Source: Ruegeria arenilitoris
GTDB taxonomy: Bacteria; Pseudomonadota; Alphaproteobacteria; Rhodobacterales; Rhodobacteraceae
Assembly: GCF_013035425.1 (NCBI RefSeq)
Contig: NZ_WQHX01000012.1
Location: 1 to 64,000, forward strand
Direction of reading: 5' to 3'
Length of the DNA stretch: 64,000 nt
Both the position numbers and the translations under genes were made by a program. Under the pieces are notes generated by a model. It searched no databases and was not told the DNA's origin. It worked only from the letters and a program-made list of their open reading frames with translations. Of this stretch, positions 8,814-17,109 are shown in pieces (positions within the stretch are counted from its first letter, which is position 1; the number at the start of each line of letters is the position of its first letter).

Positions 8814-9779
8814 TCAACCCCAGAGATCCGCTTCAGGCGGGTGAACTCCGGCGTTGTCAAAAGTTAGTGGTCTGGCGCGGTCTTCGGCCAGAAGTAACGG
8901 GCCGTCAAGGTCCGTTACCATCGCGCCCTGCGCCACTAACGTGGCAGGAGCCATCGCCAAAGAACTGCCTACCATACATCCGACCATGATATCGTACCCT
9001 TCGGCTAGGGCCGCCTTGCGTAGTTCAAGCGCCTCTGTCAGGCCACCGGTTTTGTCCAGCTTGATATTAACTACATCATATTTCCCTTTTAGACCGGGCA
9101 AGCTGACCCTGTCGTGACAGGACTCGTCGGCACAGACCGGCACTGGGCGGTTCATGCCGATCAAGGCATCGTCTGCGTCGGCAGGCAGCGGTTGTTCAAC
9201 TAAGGCCACGCCCAGTCTTAGAAGATGTGGCGCAAGATCAGCGTAAACTTCAGCAGACCAGCCTTCATTTGCATCCACGATGATCTTTGCATTTGGCGCG
9301 CCAGCGCGAACAGCCTCCAATCGCGGCATATCATCAGGCGTTCCCAGCTTGATCTTGAGCAGTGGTCGATGGGCGTTTTTGGCTGCCTGTTCTCGCATTG
9401 CCTGTGGCGTGTCCAAGGACAAAGTGTAGGCCGTGATCTCTGGCCCGGGCGTGGGCAATCCAGCCAGTTCCCAGGCGCGTTTTCCTGCCCGTTTGGATTC
9501 AAGATCCCACAAAGCGCAGTCGACGGCATTCCGGGCAGCCCCTGCTGGTAAAAGCTCCATCAGAGAATGACGGTCATACTCCTGCGGTAAGCCGGAGATT
9601 TGGGCTGTTACAGATTCGAGCGTCTCATCGTAACGCGAATATGGTACGCATTCGCCCCAACCTTTATGCGTGCCGTCGGAAATCTGAACAGTCAGCACTT
9701 TGGCCTCTGTGCGAGAACCACGCGAGATGGTGAAAACCTGCGCCAGCCGAAAAACGTCCTGAGTAACTTCTAGCTGCAC
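8814..9779 (-). CDS. dgcA: DgcA-like N-acetyl-D-glutamate racemase / dipeptide epimerase (enolase superfamily)
   Basis: A 321-residue mandelate racemase/muconate lactonizing-type protein with a capping domain (1-120) and a barrel. Catalytic residues are visible: KIK with Lys142/Lys144, metal ligands Asp169 (VDANEGW), Glu195 (VEQPLP) and Asp218 (ADES), and Lys240 (NIKLDK) as the opposite base. By itself this reads as L-Ala-D/L-Glu epimerase; the adjacent DUF1611 gene makes DgcA, which converts N-acetyl-D-glutamate to N-acetyl-L-glutamate in the marine DgcN-DgcA pathway, the better call. It lies between dgcN (70-nt gap) and the aminotransferase (10-nt gap), all on one strand. Confidence 0.85.
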   Translation of the reverse strand: MQLEVTQDVFRLAQVFTISRGSRTEAKVLTVQISDGTHKGWGECVPYSRYDETLESVTAQISGLPQEYDRHSLMELLPAGAARNAVDCALWDLESKRAGKRAWELAGLPTPGPEITAYTLSLDTPQAMREQAAKNAHRPLLKIKLGTPDDMPRLEAVRAGAPNAKIIVDANEGWSAEVYADLAPHLLRLGVALVEQPLPADADDALIGMNRPVPVCADESCHDRVSLPGLKGKYDVVNIKLDKTGGLTEALELRKAALAEGYDIMVGCMVGSSLAMAPATLVAQGAMVTDLDGPLLLAEDRARPLTFDNAGVHPPEADLWG

Positions 9780-9849
9780 ACAGAAACTCCTTCAAAATTG
9801 TTTGATTATGCAGATGGCGAGCATCCCCGGCTCTAGCAGCGAGTTTTGA

Positions 9850-10851
9850 TCACAGCGCAGCCAGTGCGTCCACTAACTTACCCGAACCAAAGCGGAATGG
9901 GTCGGTGGCTGGCAGACCCATATCTGCCTCGATCGCTGCTAGATAGGTTTTGGCGTCATCTTCGCTCATGTTCTGAGTATTTACTGAAACCCCGACGACC
10001 TGGCAGTCGGGATTTGCAACGCGTGCCAAGTGAAGCGCGGTGTCGCGCAGCGCCTCCAGCGTTGGCAATTGGTAGCCGGGAAGCCCGCGCATATGTTCAC
10101 GTGTGGGTTCATGAGAGAGGATCAATGCATCGGGCTGACCACCATGGACTAGCGCCATCGTGACGCCCGAGTAAGAGACATGAAACAATGAACCCTGTCC
10201 TTCTATCAGGTCCCAGTGGTCTTCGTCGTTGTCCGGTGTCAGCCATTCAACCGATCCCGCCATAAAGTCGGCTACGACTGCATCTAGCGGCACACCGTCG
10301 CCTGTAATCAGGATACCGGTCTGGCCAGTGGCGCGGAACGTTGCTTTCATACCACGATTTCTCATCTCGGCTTCCATAGCCATCGCCGTGTACATCTTTC
10401 CAACCGAGCAATCAGTCCCGACAGCGAGGCAGCGTTTGCCTTTGCGCTTGATTCCATTGGCGATTGGATAGTCGACATCTGGAACCCGCACATCATGCAG
10501 TTTGCGGCCGGTTGCCTCGGCTACCGCTGCCAAATCAGCTTCATCCCGCAACAAGTTGTGCAAGCCAGATGCAAGATCGAAACCTTCTTCCAGCGCAGTC
10601 ACCAGAACCTTTTTCCATTCCTGGCTTATGACGCCGCCGCGATTGGCGACCCCGATCACCAATGTCTTGGCTCCTGCTTCGCGAGCTTCAGTAAGACTCA
10701 TGTCCTTTAGGCCCAAATCGGCCTTGCAACCTTCCATGCGGAATTGTCCGACTGCGTTTTCTGGTCGCCAATCTTTGATGCCTATTGCAACTTTGGCCGC
10801 CAGTTGGTCGGGCGCGTCACCCAAAAACAACAGATATGGTGTCTCGATCAT
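9850..10851 (-). CDS. dgcN: DgcN-like N-acyltransferase (DUF1611 family)
   Basis: A 333-residue DUF1611 protein. The N-terminal domain (1-125) is Rossmann-like (TLVIGVANRGG near residue 63-73); the C-terminal domain starts with a P-loop-like motif GTDCSVGKMYT at 145-155. In the characterised marine pathway DgcN acetylates D-glutamate to N-acetyl-D-glutamate, which DgcA epimerises so that the carbon and nitrogen enter L-glutamate metabolism. Family members were long labelled only by the domain number. The start ATG 10851 gives the usual family N-terminus. It is the first gene of the dgcN-dgcA-aminotransferase run; no dgcR-type LysR regulator is adjacent. Confidence 0.85.
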   Translation of the reverse strand: MIETPYLLFLGDAPDQLAAKVAIGIKDWRPENAVGQFRMEGCKADLGLKDMSLTEAREAGAKTLVIGVANRGGVISQEWKKVLVTALEEGFDLASGLHNLLRDEADLAAVAEATGRKLHDVRVPDVDYPIANGIKRKGKRCLAVGTDCSVGKMYTAMAMEAEMRNRGMKATFRATGQTGILITGDGVPLDAVVADFMAGSVEWLTPDNDEDHWDLIEGQGSLFHVSYSGVTMALVHGGQPDALILSHEPTREHMRGLPGYQLPTLEALRDTALHLARVANPDCQVVGVSVNTQNMSEDDAKTYLAAIEADMGLPATDPFRFGSGKLVDALAAL

Positions 10852-11145
10852 CGCGCGTCACTCCTTTGATTCCGGCTAAAACTAAAGAAGAATTTCAGCG
10901 AGAGCTTCTTAAATTCAGCGCCAAAATGGGTATTTGTTGGGAGAATATCGCAAGAAATGAAGAATACCCGCAAGAATGTTCGAACTCCTCAAGCTGGATG
11001 ATGTCTGATTGCCTTCCGATCCATCAGATTCACAAATTCTGCGCTCGCATTGCCGCAGGTGCACAATGATGCTTGCGCATGGCTGCGCAATTTAATACCC
11101 AACTGCAGACGAAAATCGTAATTTCATTGCTTGCACGAGGCCCAA

Positions 11146-12108
11146 ATGAGTTTTCGCATACAACCAGCTGCACCGGCCCGTCCCAATCGTTGTCAATTGT
11201 TCGGCCCTGGTTCTAACACAAAGCTGTTCCCGAAAATGGCTGCTTCTGCAGCAGACGTAATAAACCTGGATCTCGAAGATTCCGTGGCACCGTCCGACAA
11301 GGATGTTGCTCGTGCAAACGTTATCGAGGCGTTGAAAACCGTTGATTGGGGCGGGAAATATATGTCCTTACGTATCAATGGGTTGGACACACCCTATTGG
11401 TATCGCGATGTTGTAGGTGTGCTGGAACAGGCGGGTAATCGGTTGGATCAAATTATGATCCCAAAGGTAGGTTGTGCCGCGGATGTCTATGCCGTCGATG
11501 CACTCGTCACCGCGGTCGAGCGTGCCTCGGGGCGAACCAAACCGATAACGTTCGAGGTTATCATAGAGTCCGCGGCTGGAATCGCCCATGTCGAAGAGAT
11601 CGCAGCCTCATCTCCGCGTCTTCAGGCGATGAGTTTAGGCGCCGCCGACTTTGCGGCCTCTATGGGAATGCAGACAACTGGTATCGGCGGCACGCAGGAA
11701 AACTATTACATGCTACGCGATGGCGAAAAGCATTGGTCAGATCCGTGGCACTGGGCTCAGGCAGCTATTGTCGCGGCGTGTCGCACCCACGGTGTTTTGC
11801 CCGTCGATGGACCATTCGGTGACTTTTCTGACGATGAAGGATACATCGCTCAAGCAAAACGGTCAGCAACTTTGGGCATGGTTGGAAAATGGGCTATTCA
11901 CCCTAAACAGATCGCACTTGCCAATCAGGTGTTCACCCCGTCAAAGGAAGCGGTGTCCGAAGCACGCGAAATTCTGGCTGCAATGGAACAGGCTAAAGCA
12001 AATGGCGAAGGCGCAACCGTTTACAAAGGTCGACTTGTCGACATTGCTTCGATCAAGCAGGCCGAGGTGATCGTGGCGCAAGCCGAACTTATTGCGGCGG
12101 GCAGTTAA
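11146..12108 (+). CDS. mcl1: L-malyl-CoA/beta-methylmalyl-CoA lyase
   Basis: A 320-residue CitE/HpcH-HpaI superfamily enzyme that reads almost like Rhodobacter Mcl1 throughout: the PARPNRCQLFGPGS start, INLDLEDSVAP (metal/CoA region), VIIESAAGIAHVEEIA, LGAADFAASMGMQTTGIGG and WAIHPKQIALANQVF. It cleaves L-malyl-CoA to acetyl-CoA and glyoxylate, and beta-methylmalyl-CoA to propionyl-CoA and glyoxylate, central to the ethylmalonyl-CoA pathway of acetate assimilation in Rhodobacteraceae. ATG 11146 (GAGG upstream) gives the family N-terminus. It is monocistronic with a strong terminator right behind. Confidence 0.96.
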   Translation: MSFRIQPAAPARPNRCQLFGPGSNTKLFPKMAASAADVINLDLEDSVAPSDKDVARANVIEALKTVDWGGKYMSLRINGLDTPYWYRDVVGVLEQAGNRLDQIMIPKVGCAADVYAVDALVTAVERASGRTKPITFEVIIESAAGIAHVEEIAASSPRLQAMSLGAADFAASMGMQTTGIGGTQENYYMLRDGEKHWSDPWHWAQAAIVAACRTHGVLPVDGPFGDFSDDEGYIAQAKRSATLGMVGKWAIHPKQIALANQVFTPSKEAVSEAREILAAMEQAKANGEGATVYKGRLVDIASIKQAEVIVAQAELIAAGS

Positions 12109-12114
12109 ATAAAA

Positions 12115-12142
12115 GAGGCGCTCGTTCGAGCGCCTCTTTTTT
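12115..12142 (+). terminator. Strong Rho-independent terminator after mcl1
   Basis: GAGGCGCTCG (12115-12124) and CGAGCGCCTC (12127-12136) form a perfect 10-bp stem with a tight turn, followed by six T residues. The A run before the stem lets it work for the convergent minus-strand gene too. Confidence 0.93.
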
Positions 12143-12158
12143 CGGCGGGTAATTGGGC

Positions 12159-12737
12159 CTAGCGTCCAAATACGTTATTCGGTGTCCACGTAATTCGTCC
12201 GCCTTTTTTCCCGGACTTCATCATAAGACAAGAGGTGCCGTATTTCTGGAAATAACTTATCCTAAGCTGGTACCAACCGGCTTGGGGGACTTCGACTTCG
12301 GTTCGCTGGTTGGCTTCACATGGCTGACGCCCGTTGACATATCCGATCTGCTGTCCGCCGATCCAAGCGTCTATGCCGTCATTTGACCAAGTTTCCAGTT
12401 CGTAAATGCCGGGGGAGTCGAACTTCATATACCCTGTAATTTCAGCTGCGACATTGAAAGCCTGATTATAGGTAAGAACCGGATCGCCTTCGTTTGTGTC
12501 GCGATAATCCAACCCACGCAAAGGCTGACCGGGTTTGGCCTTTTTTAATAAACTTTTAACTTTTGAGAGGTTTTGAATTTTGCGCGGTGGGTTTCCTTCC
12601 CACGCGTATTTGACGTTTAGGCCAGCTTTGGCATTTGGTTGCGGGCTTGCCGGTTGCAGTCTCAGCGGGGCTGCCAGCGCGGCTGCTGAAAACATCGCTA
12701 TGCAAGCAGCGAATGCTCCGGTTCGGGCAAGTTTCAT
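12159..12737 (-). CDS. Secreted PA14-like domain protein
   Basis: A 192-residue protein with a clear signal peptide (MKLARTGAFAACIAMFSAAALA, cleavage after ALA). The remainder resembles a PA14 domain: FDSPGIYELETWSNDGIDAWIGG in the middle and WYQLRISYFQK toward the end match the beta-strand pattern of PA14 carbohydrate-binding modules, with a cysteine pair (residues about 139 and 171) that could form a disulfide. It likely binds glycans or cell-wall material in the periplasm or outside. It is a single gene convergent with mcl1. Domain call by motif shape only. Confidence 0.65.
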   Translation of the reverse strand: MKLARTGAFAACIAMFSAAALAAPLRLQPASPQPNAKAGLNVKYAWEGNPPRKIQNLSKVKSLLKKAKPGQPLRGLDYRDTNEGDPVLTYNQAFNVAAEITGYMKFDSPGIYELETWSNDGIDAWIGGQQIGYVNGRQPCEANQRTEVEVPQAGWYQLRISYFQKYGTSCLMMKSGKKGGRITWTPNNVFGR

Positions 12738-12856
12738 ATCATTCTCCCTGAGTTATCGCCTCATTCAGTACTTCCACACTTTGGGCAATTTATCTTCGAA
12801 GACACTATTCTCTGATAAATCAGGTCGCAAGAGATACAAAAATCACAATTTGTGCA

Positions 12857-13309
12857 TTAAGCTCGCATGTCTTTCGGTGATCCCATGACCACATAAGACG
12901 TGATCGAGGTGACATGAGGAAGGGTTCCCAGAACTTCGGTATGAAATGTCTTGTACGCCGGCAGGTCCGCGCATTCGACACGCAACAGGTATTCAATGGT
13001 GCCTGTTATGTTGTGGCATTCGACCACTTCAGGCGACCGTTGCAAAGCCCGTTCGAATCCCTCTTGGGCGGATTTAGTATGCTCGCCAAGCCCCACGCCA
13101 ATATATGCAACGAACCCGACGCCGAGCGCAGCAGGATTTAACACGGCGCGATAGCCAGATATTACACCTGTCCGTTCAAGTTCCTGCACACGGCGCAGGC
13201 AGGCCGATGGAGACAAACCAACGCGGTCTGCAAGCTCCAGATTGCTAATCCGACCGTCACGCGTAAGCTCTTGCAATATTTTTTGGTTTGTCTTGTCAAT
13301 TTTCGTCAT
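12857..13309 (-). CDS. Lrp/AsnC family transcriptional regulator
   Basis: A 150-residue feast/famine regulator: N-terminal helix-turn-helix (KIDKTNQKILQELTRDGRIS, then LADRVGLSPSACLRRVQELE at about residues 26-45) and a C-terminal RAM ligand-binding domain with GVGLGEHT and HNITGTIEYLLRVE. Members sense amino acids and often control a nearby exporter. The gene is divergent from a LysE-type exporter with a 72-nt shared intergenic region, the classic Lrp-LysE arrangement, so it probably activates that exporter in response to an amino acid. Confidence 0.93.
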   Translation of the reverse strand: MTKIDKTNQKILQELTRDGRISNLELADRVGLSPSACLRRVQELERTGVISGYRAVLNPAALGVGFVAYIGVGLGEHTKSAQEGFERALQRSPEVVECHNITGTIEYLLRVECADLPAYKTFHTEVLGTLPHVTSITSYVVMGSPKDMRA

Positions 13310-13381
13310 TTGTTGCGATTTCTATCCGTATTTGCACGAAAACGCAATTTCATGCGCTCAGTTCGATGTAATAATCGAAAC

Positions 13382-13978
13382 ATGACTTACGATATCCTTG
13401 TGGCGCTGATCGTATTTGCCTTTGTCTCCTCAATTACCCCGGGGCCGAACAATCTGATGTTGATGGCGTCCGGCGCGAATTTCGGATTTCGGAGAACGGT
13501 TCCGCACATGCTGGGAATTGGCTTGGGTTTCACGTTTATGGTCCTGCTGGTCGGAGCGGGATTGGTGCAAGTTTTTGATCAGTTTCCGTTAAGTTACAGC
13601 GCCTTGAAGATCGCCTCGGTATTTTATCTGCTTTATCTAGCGTGGAAGATTGCAAACGCCGCTCCGGTGCAGCGAGGAGAAAGCCAAGGCACGCCGATGA
13701 CCTTTTTTCAGGCCGCCGCTTTTCAGTGGGTTAATCCCAAGGCGTGGGCAATGGCTCTTACGGCAACTACGGCTTACACGCCAAATCAAACGCTGGGCGC
13801 AATTGTTGTTGTCGCTCTAGTGTTTGGGCTTGTTAATCTACCTTCGGTCAGCACTTGGACTGTTTTGGGTCAACAAATGGCGCGGGTTCTGACCAATCCA
13901 CGGCGGCTTGTCGTTTTCAACTGGACGATGGCTGCGCTTCTGGTTGCGTCTTTGTATCCGGTGCTTTGGCCTAGCTGA
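13382..13978 (+). CDS. LysE/RhtB family amino-acid exporter
   Basis: A 198-residue inner-membrane protein with about six hydrophobic segments. The family signature SSITPGPNNLMLM lies at residues 16-28 and QWVNPKAW in the middle. LysE/RhtB proteins export amino acids such as lysine, homoserine or threonine. ATG 13382 is selected since upstream in-frame ATGs run into the divergent lrp gene and add non-hydrophobic sequence. Its regulator is most likely the divergent Lrp/AsnC protein. A terminator follows directly. Confidence 0.93.
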   Translation: MTYDILVALIVFAFVSSITPGPNNLMLMASGANFGFRRTVPHMLGIGLGFTFMVLLVGAGLVQVFDQFPLSYSALKIASVFYLLYLAWKIANAAPVQRGESQGTPMTFFQAAAFQWVNPKAWAMALTATTAYTPNQTLGAIVVVALVFGLVNLPSVSTWTVLGQQMARVLTNPRRLVVFNWTMAALLVASLYPVLWPS

Positions 13979-13989
13979 ATCGACCCTGC

Positions 13990-14020
13990 GGAGGACTGGT
14001 TTCCACCAGCACTCCTTTTG
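13990..14020 (+). terminator. Terminator after lysE-type gene
   Basis: GGAG-GA-CTGGT (13990-14000) pairs with ACCAG-CA-CTCC (14005-14015), with a symmetric two-base internal mismatch and TTCC loop, then TTTTG. It begins 12 nt past the exporter stop codon. Confidence 0.8.
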
Positions 14021-14211
14021 TTATTGCGTTCCCCGGTTCGTACAGAATATTCTCAGCGCCCTCTGCACTGAGACCCAAAGCCCTCAATAATTTCCGCCTC
14101 TATTTTTGTTGTCCCTTGGAACACCCAAATTCCATCACCACAAATCTTGCTGAGTTGCATCTGGGGTAACCTCGGGTCATATAGCAAGGAACTTTCTCGT
14201 TGAGAGGCGAC

Positions 14212-15174
14212 ATGACTCAGTATCTGGATTTCGAAAAACCGTTAGCCGAAATCGAAGGCAAGGCCGAAGAACTGCGTGCCCTTGCTCGGGCAAACGAAGA
14301 AATGGATGTGGCTGAAGAGGCCGCAGCGCTAGATGCCAAAGCTGCCAAACTTTTGGATGAATTGTACAACGACCTGACGCCTTGGCGGAAATGTCAGGTG
14401 GCGCGTCATCCTGAACGGCCTCATTGCAAAGATTACGTGGAAGAACTGTTTACCGAGTTCACACCCTTGGCTGGTGATCGCAACTTTGCCGACGATCTTG
14501 CAGTTATTGGCGGTTTGGCGCGTTTTAATGATCAGCCGGTGATGGTGATCGGACACGAAAAGGGTTCGGATACCAAATCGCGAATCGAGCGTAATTTTGG
14601 AATGGCCCGTCCCGAAGGATACCGCAAAGCTGTGCGCCTAATGGAAATGGCAGGTCGGTTTGGTCTTCCGGTGATCACCTTGATTGACACTGCAGGAGCA
14701 TATCCCGGAAAAGGCGCCGAAGAACGCGGACAGTCCGAGGCGATCGCCCGTTCGACCGAAATGTGCCTAAAGATCGGTGTTCCGCTGGTTTCTGTTATTA
14801 TTGGTGAGGGCGGTTCGGGTGGCGCAGTAGCTTTTGCCACAGCCAACCGCGTGGCGATGCTCGAACATTCCGTGTATTCAGTGATCTCGCCCGAGGGGTG
14901 TGCTTCAATCCTGTGGAAAGACTCCGAAAAGATGCGCGAAGCTGCCGAGGCGCTTCGCCTGACGGCTCAGGATCTTTACAAGCTTGGCGTGTGCGACCGC
15001 ATTATTTCTGAGCCTAAAGGCGGTGCTCACCGCGATCGCGCTGCGGCTTTCAAATCCGTTCGTGCCGCCATTGCTGCCATGCTTAAAGAGCTAAAAGGCA
15101 AAGATGCAAAGGCACTGATCAAGGATCGTCGCCAAAAATTCTTGGACATTGGCTCGAAGGGGCTGGCGGCCTAA
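14212..15174 (+). CDS. accA: Acetyl-CoA carboxylase carboxyltransferase subunit alpha
   Basis: A 320-residue AccA, matching the usual length. With AccD it transfers the carboxyl group from biotin to acetyl-CoA to make malonyl-CoA, the first step of fatty-acid synthesis. Diagnostic stretches are the coiled N-terminus (YLDFEKPLAEIEGKAEELR), TPWRKCQVARHPERPH, LIDTAGAYPGKGAEERGQSEAIA and GEGGSGGAVAFA. ATG 14212 is preferred over an in-frame GTG or ATG slightly upstream because it gives the standard MTQYLDFE start and follows GAGAGGCGAC. accD and accBC are not in the window. Confidence 0.97.
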   Translation: MTQYLDFEKPLAEIEGKAEELRALARANEEMDVAEEAAALDAKAAKLLDELYNDLTPWRKCQVARHPERPHCKDYVEELFTEFTPLAGDRNFADDLAVIGGLARFNDQPVMVIGHEKGSDTKSRIERNFGMARPEGYRKAVRLMEMAGRFGLPVITLIDTAGAYPGKGAEERGQSEAIARSTEMCLKIGVPLVSVIIGEGGSGGAVAFATANRVAMLEHSVYSVISPEGCASILWKDSEKMREAAEALRLTAQDLYKLGVCDRIISEPKGGAHRDRAAAFKSVRAAIAAMLKELKGKDAKALIKDRRQKFLDIGSKGLAA

Positions 15175-15178
15175 TCGT

Positions 15179-16318
15179 TTAGCCACCCAACCGACGCAGC
15201 AGTTCAACCGATGGCTTTCCGGTTACCGAAAGCCCATTTGCACGCTGATATGCGCTGATCGCTGCTTCGGAATTTTTGCCGATGACTCCGTCTGCGCCTT
15301 GGGTATCATAACCGGCAGAGGTTAAGCGGCGTTGTATTTCTTTGCGATCTTCAAGCGTAAGCCCAGTTTCATCAGGCCCAAACGAGGCCTGAAACGGTGC
15401 GCCACCAGAAATACGGTCAGATAAATGTCCGACGCCAATCGCATAGCTGTCCGAATTGTTATAGCGCTTAATTACTTGAAAATTTCGGAAAACGGCAATC
15501 CGTGGGCCAGGATTTTGCGGCTGTAATACCGCAACAGGAGTGCCAGAATTGGCGGCTGCCGAACCGACTTCACCACCCCACGGTTGCCCGCGCACCCATC
15601 CGGCGCGAGAAAGGTATGCTGCGGTTGAGGCCAGCGAGTCCGTCGGGTCATCAGACCAAATGTCGCGTCGCCCATCCCCAGTAAAGTCGACAGCGTAAGC
15701 CAGATAAGATGTTGGGATGAATTGAGTATGTCCCATCGCCCCGGCCCAGCTGCCGGTCATATTATCCGGAGTGGTGTCTCCGTTTTGAAGGATTTTCATT
15801 GCGGCAATCAACTGGCTTTCAAAAAACTGTCCGCGCCGCCCATCGTAAGCCAAGGTTGAAAGGGCCGAGACAACGGGTACGTCTCCCCGGCGTGAACCAT
15901 ATCGACTTTCTAGCCCCCAAACGGCGACGATGACGTCCTTATCTACGCCGTACTGCGCTTCGATCTGTGAAAGAGTGCCGTTATACCGCTGCAACATCTG
16001 TTTGCCGGTGCTGATACGTTCGTCTGACGCAGCAATCGCAAGATAATCTTCCAAAGAGCGTTTGAATTCGACCTGATTACGGTCCCGCTCAATGACGCCC
16101 GGCAGATATCCTGCACCCTGGAAAGCCCGGTTTATCGTTGTCTGTGAAATTCCCTGAGACGCCGCGCGCCCCTTGAAGTTGGCAACCCAGGAATCCCATC
16201 CTGCATTCGGTACGGCACGCATCCGTGTCGCCGGTGCGCTGCTTGGTGCGTTGCTGCTGGAACATGCCGTCAGAATGGTCGCCCCAAGCCCCATTGAAAA
16301 AACCCGTCGATCAATCAT
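15179..16318 (-). CDS. MltB-like lytic murein transglycosylase with peptidoglycan-binding domain
   Basis: A 379-residue periplasmic enzyme, probably a lipoprotein: the leader ends LTAC with Cys19 as lipobox cysteine. Residues 38-300 form the SLT_2/MltB catalytic domain, with catalytic Glu137 in VWGLESRYG, then MGHTQFIPTSYLAYAVDFTGDGRRDIW. Residues about 318-377 are a PG_binding_1 module (LTLEDRKEIQRRLTSAGYD and GVIGKNSEAAISAYQ). It cleaves the MurNAc-GlcNAc bond to leave 1,6-anhydroMurNAc ends. It is convergent with accA, only 4 nt between stop codons. Confidence 0.93.
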   Translation of the reverse strand: MIDRRVFSMGLGATILTACSSSNAPSSAPATRMRAVPNAGWDSWVANFKGRAASQGISQTTINRAFQGAGYLPGVIERDRNQVEFKRSLEDYLAIAASDERISTGKQMLQRYNGTLSQIEAQYGVDKDVIVAVWGLESRYGSRRGDVPVVSALSTLAYDGRRGQFFESQLIAAMKILQNGDTTPDNMTGSWAGAMGHTQFIPTSYLAYAVDFTGDGRRDIWSDDPTDSLASTAAYLSRAGWVRGQPWGGEVGSAAANSGTPVAVLQPQNPGPRIAVFRNFQVIKRYNNSDSYAIGVGHLSDRISGGAPFQASFGPDETGLTLEDRKEIQRRLTSAGYDTQGADGVIGKNSEAAISAYQRANGLSVTGKPSVELLRRLGG

Positions 16319-16431
16319 GATTCAAATCTGCTCTTATTGGTGATTTGCTCCAAGACTACAGCAGGACGTCAGTCCAAACCAGCAATTGGGTCATGTCATC
16401 CGCAAAGAAATCGTCATGGGCAATAAGCTGC

Positions 16432-17079
16432 TCAGGTCACCAGCAGACGCAAACCTTGTGTCACATCCGAGCGGACGGCCAGTCTGAGTCCCGGTTCATC
16501 CCCGGCCTTCAAAGCCGCGATAATCAATTTGTGGTAGTGAGGAGGATCTGTACGACGTAGGCGACCATACAACGCGCGCATGGTTGGACCAAGTTGCAGC
16601 CATACGGTTTCTGCAATCGCCAGCATCGCCGGGGCCTGCGCACGTAAATAAAGTGTGCGATGGAATTCAAGATTAGTCCGGATGTACCCGACGGCGTCGC
16701 GTTTGGTTACCATTTCCGCGACGGACATATTGATGCTTTGTAAACGATCGATCAACGCAATGTGCGCCCGAGGCAGCGCGCGGCTTGCCAGTTCAACCTC
16801 GATCAGTGCGCGCAAGGCGGCCAGTTCTTCTATACGGTCATTGCTCAGCTCTGGCGTTGAAACGCGACCAGAAGAGGACAAAGTCAAGGCACCTTCGGCG
16901 GCCAAACGACGGACAGCCTCGCGCGCGGGGGTCATGGACACGCCGAATTCTTTACCGATACCGCGCAATGTCAGCGCTTGGCCAGGTGCTATTTCCCCGT
17001 GCAATATGCGCGATCGCAGAGCGCGGTAAACTCTGTCGTGCGTGGCAGTTTGGGATTCGGCAGGGCGCGCGGTCAACAT
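16432..17079 (-). CDS. GntR family transcriptional regulator (FCD type)
   Basis: A 215-residue regulator. Residues 12-75 form the GntR winged helix (VYRALRSRILHGEIAPGQALTLRGIG, FGVSMTPAREAVRRLAAEG); the C-terminal part is the helical FCD ligand domain seen from NDRIEELAALRALIEVELA. FCD regulators usually respond to carboxylic acids and repress catabolic genes. No obvious catabolic partner is adjacent, and the target is unknown. A perfect 12-bp palindrome lies just upstream of the start and probably gives autoregulation. The SD-like AAGGA directly abuts the ATG, so the in-frame TTG two codons in cannot be excluded. Confidence 0.9.
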   Translation of the reverse strand: MLTARPAESQTATHDRVYRALRSRILHGEIAPGQALTLRGIGKEFGVSMTPAREAVRRLAAEGALTLSSSGRVSTPELSNDRIEELAALRALIEVELASRALPRAHIALIDRLQSINMSVAEMVTKRDAVGYIRTNLEFHRTLYLRAQAPAMLAIAETVWLQLGPTMRALYGRLRRTDPPHYHKLIIAALKAGDEPGLRLAVRSDVTQGLRLLVT

Positions 17080-17085
17080 TCCTTG

Positions 17086-17097
17086 TTGTGATCACAA
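17086..17097. promoter_or_regulatory. Palindromic operator candidate upstream of gntR
   Basis: TTGTGATCACAA is a perfect 12-bp palindrome ending 7 nt before the regulator's start codon on the minus strand. FadR/GntR-type repressors bind short palindromes of this kind, so autoregulation is likely. The core TGTGATCACA also matches the Crp consensus, which is an alternative reading. Confidence 0.55.
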
Positions 17098-17109
17098 ATT
17101 TGCACAACG

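Noticed and set aside
10785..11069. 94-codon plus-strand frame before mcl1
   Set aside because: Overlaps the 5' end of dgcN on the other strand, has no ribosome site and ends well before mcl1.
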